From positions 8,660,416 through 8,724,415 of the forward strand of contig CM036241.1 in NCBI GenBank assembly GCA_020698575.1: a stretch of DNA of 64,000 bases. The letters are read 5' to 3'. The notes beneath the pieces are model-generated. The model was given only the letters and a program-made list of their open reading frames with translations. It had not been told where the DNA came from and ran no database searches. The position numbers and the translations under genes were made by a program. Below, piece after piece: positions 61,518 to 64,000 of this stretch (its first letter is position 1; each line of letters opens with the position of its first letter). Origin of the DNA: Bostrychus sinensis. Lineage: Eukaryota > Chordata > Actinopteri > Gobiiformes > Eleotridae.

Positions 61518-61737
61518 TATATATAAGTGTTTTGTTCTGTCTGTGTTGACCAGGTTGCTGCAAAGAATTGCCCTTTAAAGAACCAATAAAGTTTTTTGAT
61601 TCTGATATTAGAAATTCCCATTGGTTATTGATCTACACTACTCCTATCAATGGCTGCTGATAAAACAGAGAAAGTGTCTATCCTAGTCTTACACAGAAAC
61701 TGCATTGACTGATTTGATGTATTATATTAGTTCTAGA

Positions 61738-61920
61738 GTCGCCACAGCAAATCATCTGCCTCCTTGTGTGCAGTCATTCACAAATTAACTTAGCATAGGT
61801 TTTACGCCGGATTTACATCCTGATGCAATCCCTTTCCATTTGTCTGGGCTTGGGACTTGCACAAATAGTACACTGGCTTGTGATCCTCTGTGGCTGCACT
61901 GGGATCGAGTGTTGCTGTGT
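61738..61920 (+). repeat. Interspersed repeat E, copy 5
   Basis: 'gagtcgccacagcaaatcat', 'ttagcataggttttacgccg' and 'tgtctgggcttgggacttgc'. Confidence 0.55.
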
Positions 61921-62384
61921 TGAATGAAAATGCTGCTTACTTGACGGGACGAACTCACTGACACTGTCCTCTGTCCTCCCTCCTCCAGCATTTATACACG
62001 AATATTCTGCAAAAAGAGCATAGGTATTTTTAAAGCAAATTTAAGTCTGCATCATACAAGGTGCTATAACATAATGAGTCACCGTTTCCTCAGCTCTTGA
62101 CAGGAGGAGTATGATTAGCTGCTCACAGTGGACAGCTTCTGAGAACATTCAAAAATGAATATAAATACAGTATTTGTACCGATGAATAATGCTCATGACA
62201 TATGGAGAGAACAGGATAAAGATAGCACATATTTTCAATTATCTGTTCAGTATGACTTCTAGCTCTGTAATACAATTAATGACAGATTTGCAAAGACTAT
62301 GATCATTAAAAGTGATTTAGTAGAACTCGGAGAGCGCGGACTTCCCCTCAGGCAGTGGCCCTCTCTCACAATGATGAAGATATA

Positions 62385-62462
62385 GAAGATATCCCAAACC
62401 TGGATTTGAACCAGGAACTCTCTAGATCAGGAGTAAATGCTCTATCCTTTAAGCCAGTGTTT
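62385..62462 (-). other. tRNA-like sequence (probable pseudogene or SINE head)
   Basis: On the minus strand it carries an A-box-like 'tggcttaaaggatagagca' and a B box GGTTCAAATCC inside a perfect 5-bp T-stem (CCTGG / CCAGG). The spacing between the boxes equals that of a tRNA. The anticodon stem has a mismatch, position 33 is not T, and the acceptor ends do not pair, so a working tRNA is unlikely. Confidence 0.4.
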
Positions 62463-63115
62463 CCCAGCCAAGGGAACAGGGACCCCTAGGGGTACGTGAG
62501 CACATTGCAGGGGGTACTTGGAAATATTTTATAATTTTATTTTCAAGATCATAAAAATATTTGCAATCTTTTTATATTAAACATTGCAATTATGAAAGAC
62601 AAGCTCAAGTTTTTCCACTGAGGTGAAACAAATATATTATTATATTTTGTAACATATTTTTAGGTTTAATAGCTCAAATTATTAATTAAATTATTAAGTT
62701 ATTCAAAATATGTTTTTTCTATATGGTAAATGTATTATGAAATTATGATTTATTACTTTTTTTATTTTGAACAATTAATATACAGTTACATTAATAATTA
62801 TATGTTATAAATAATTATATTTTCATTTTATATTTTTATTTTAAAGGCAAGTGGATTATTAAATATGCAGGGGAATTTGAATTTTTAAAAAAAGGACAAA
62901 GTCTTAGTATAATAATATAATATAATATATAATGTGTGGCGCAGTTCCACAGTGGAAAAATGAAAAGCTGGCACAATGTTGTCCTTTACTGACCCACTGC
63001 AGCTGGACTCAGTCTCTTTGGCCCTATCTCACAATGTTAAAAAAAAATCATATTAAAAAATCCTTGGATCCAGACTTTATATATATTTTTGATAGATAGA
63101 TTTTAGGAGCCAAAA
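62463..63115. other. AT-rich intergenic region with a repeat D fragment
   Basis: 62450-62530 resembles the G-rich end of repeat D ('acccctaggggtacgtgagc'). The rest is very AT-rich with no supported feature. Confidence 0.4.
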
Positions 63116-63119
63116 CCAG

Positions 63120-63645
63120 AACAGATGACACTGAGTGTCACTAGGTGGCTGTAACAAAACCTTGAGTCGATTGCCCACTGTATTACACAGACTCTGCCAG
63201 CAGGTCACATGTCATACCGCTACGTTTTGGTGGCCCTGGTAATGCTTTGGCAGCAGAGTGACAGTGGCGAAAGGCGAACTTCCGGCACCTTATGTTAAAT
63301 ATCTGGAACGGATGACTAAGGGACAGAAAACCTCGACAGAAAACCACTGGTCCTCCGAGTTCAGGGGGTGGAGCTTATGGCTAACAACTCTAACTCAGAA
63401 AATCTATTTCTTATGAAAACAGCAACAAAGACAATCTCATGCTAATAGTGTGCTAAATAGTCATTTTATGCTTTGTTGATTCCCCACCGTTGCCAGCAGG
63501 GGGCGAAACCTAATCCAAGCGTTCTCTGCAAAGTCAAAGTAACAGCTCCCCAAAAGAAGACATTTCCACATATATATTATTTTAAGCTAGAAATCTAATG
63601 CAAAATTGTCCAAAGTTATTTCAAAAAGCCTGAAAAAAGTATAAT
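63120..63645 (-). repeat. Interspersed repeat C, copy 3
   Basis: 'attccccaccgttgccagca' and 'ctctgcaaagtcaaagtaac' are the complement of 26720-26790. The right end has an 'aaagtataatatggga' terminus. Confidence 0.5.
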
Positions 63646-63689
63646 ATGGGACCTGGAAAGAAAGACAGACTGACTATCACTGCAGCCAC

Positions 63690-63870
63690 ACAGGGTCACT
63701 ACTCAATAAACTTTCTGTGCCAGTCCAAAGCCTGGATAAATGAAGAGGATTGCGTAAAAAATGGAATCAAGCATAAAACCTATAATATAAACAAATTAAA
63801 TATGCAAATCACTGCAAGAGAACAGGCACATAATCTGCTGTGGCGACCCCAGCAGCAAGGGCTGAAAAAA
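63690..63870 (-). repeat. Interspersed repeat E, copy 6 (inverse)
   Basis: 'tgccagtccaaagcctggat' to 'aatctgctgtggcgacccca'. The last 60 bases of the window are a (TCC)-rich tract. Confidence 0.55.
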
Positions 63871-64000
63871 AACCTCACAGCAGTATCACCACAAACCCAT
63901 AACAAACTGTTCTTATTGTTCTAACCACAAACATTGATTATTCATCTTTGTGTCTGCCTCCTCCCTCTTCCTCCTCCTCCTCCTCTCCTCCCTCGTCTCC

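Overview
The window looks like teleost fish genomic DNA. It carries intron-rich vertebrate genes with GT..AG splice sites, a Tc1/mariner element, tRNA-derived SINEs, L2-type LINE tails, short inverted-repeat elements and long di-, tri- and tetranucleotide tracts. No bacterial, phage or organelle sequence is seen. The species was not identified.

The left half (about 1.6-32.4 kb) holds three head-to-tail genes on the minus strand. They are pfdn5 (prefoldin subunit 5, 6 coding exons, 151 aa), espl1 (separase, 31 coding exons, about 2164 aa, catalytic His and Cys present) and pfkm (muscle-type 6-phosphofructokinase, 22 coding exons, 777 aa). I reconstructed each exon by exon. Every splice junction keeps the reading frame and all three proteins end at normal stops, so all look intact. 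They have unrelated jobs: a tubulin/actin co-chaperone, the cohesin protease of anaphase, and the committed step of glycolysis. They share strand and spacing but no obvious pathway.

The most interesting observation is upstream of pfkm. Two further minus-strand exons (35257-35341 and 33689-33730) have good splice signals and join in frame, without a stop, to the first pfkm coding exon. They would add 49 residues: a hydrophobic membrane segment followed by an acidic linker. This predicts a membrane-anchored form of a normally cytosolic enzyme. It is an inference from sequence and needs transcript evidence.

The right half (about 36-64 kb) has no recognisable protein-coding gene apart from a decayed Tc1 transposase. 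It is a mosaic of repeats: a Tc1 element with roughly 200-bp inverted repeats, a hAT-like element with an 8-bp target duplication, a 93-bp inverted-repeat element nested in a SINE, copies of a TTAA-flanked inverted-repeat family that also sits in the gene introns, a possible LTR, microsatellites and decayed GGTTTAG-type minisatellites. Between these lie islands of complex sequence rich in homeodomain-like TAATTA motifs, which could be conserved regulatory elements. Some minus-strand splice-bounded blocks could be distant 5' exons.
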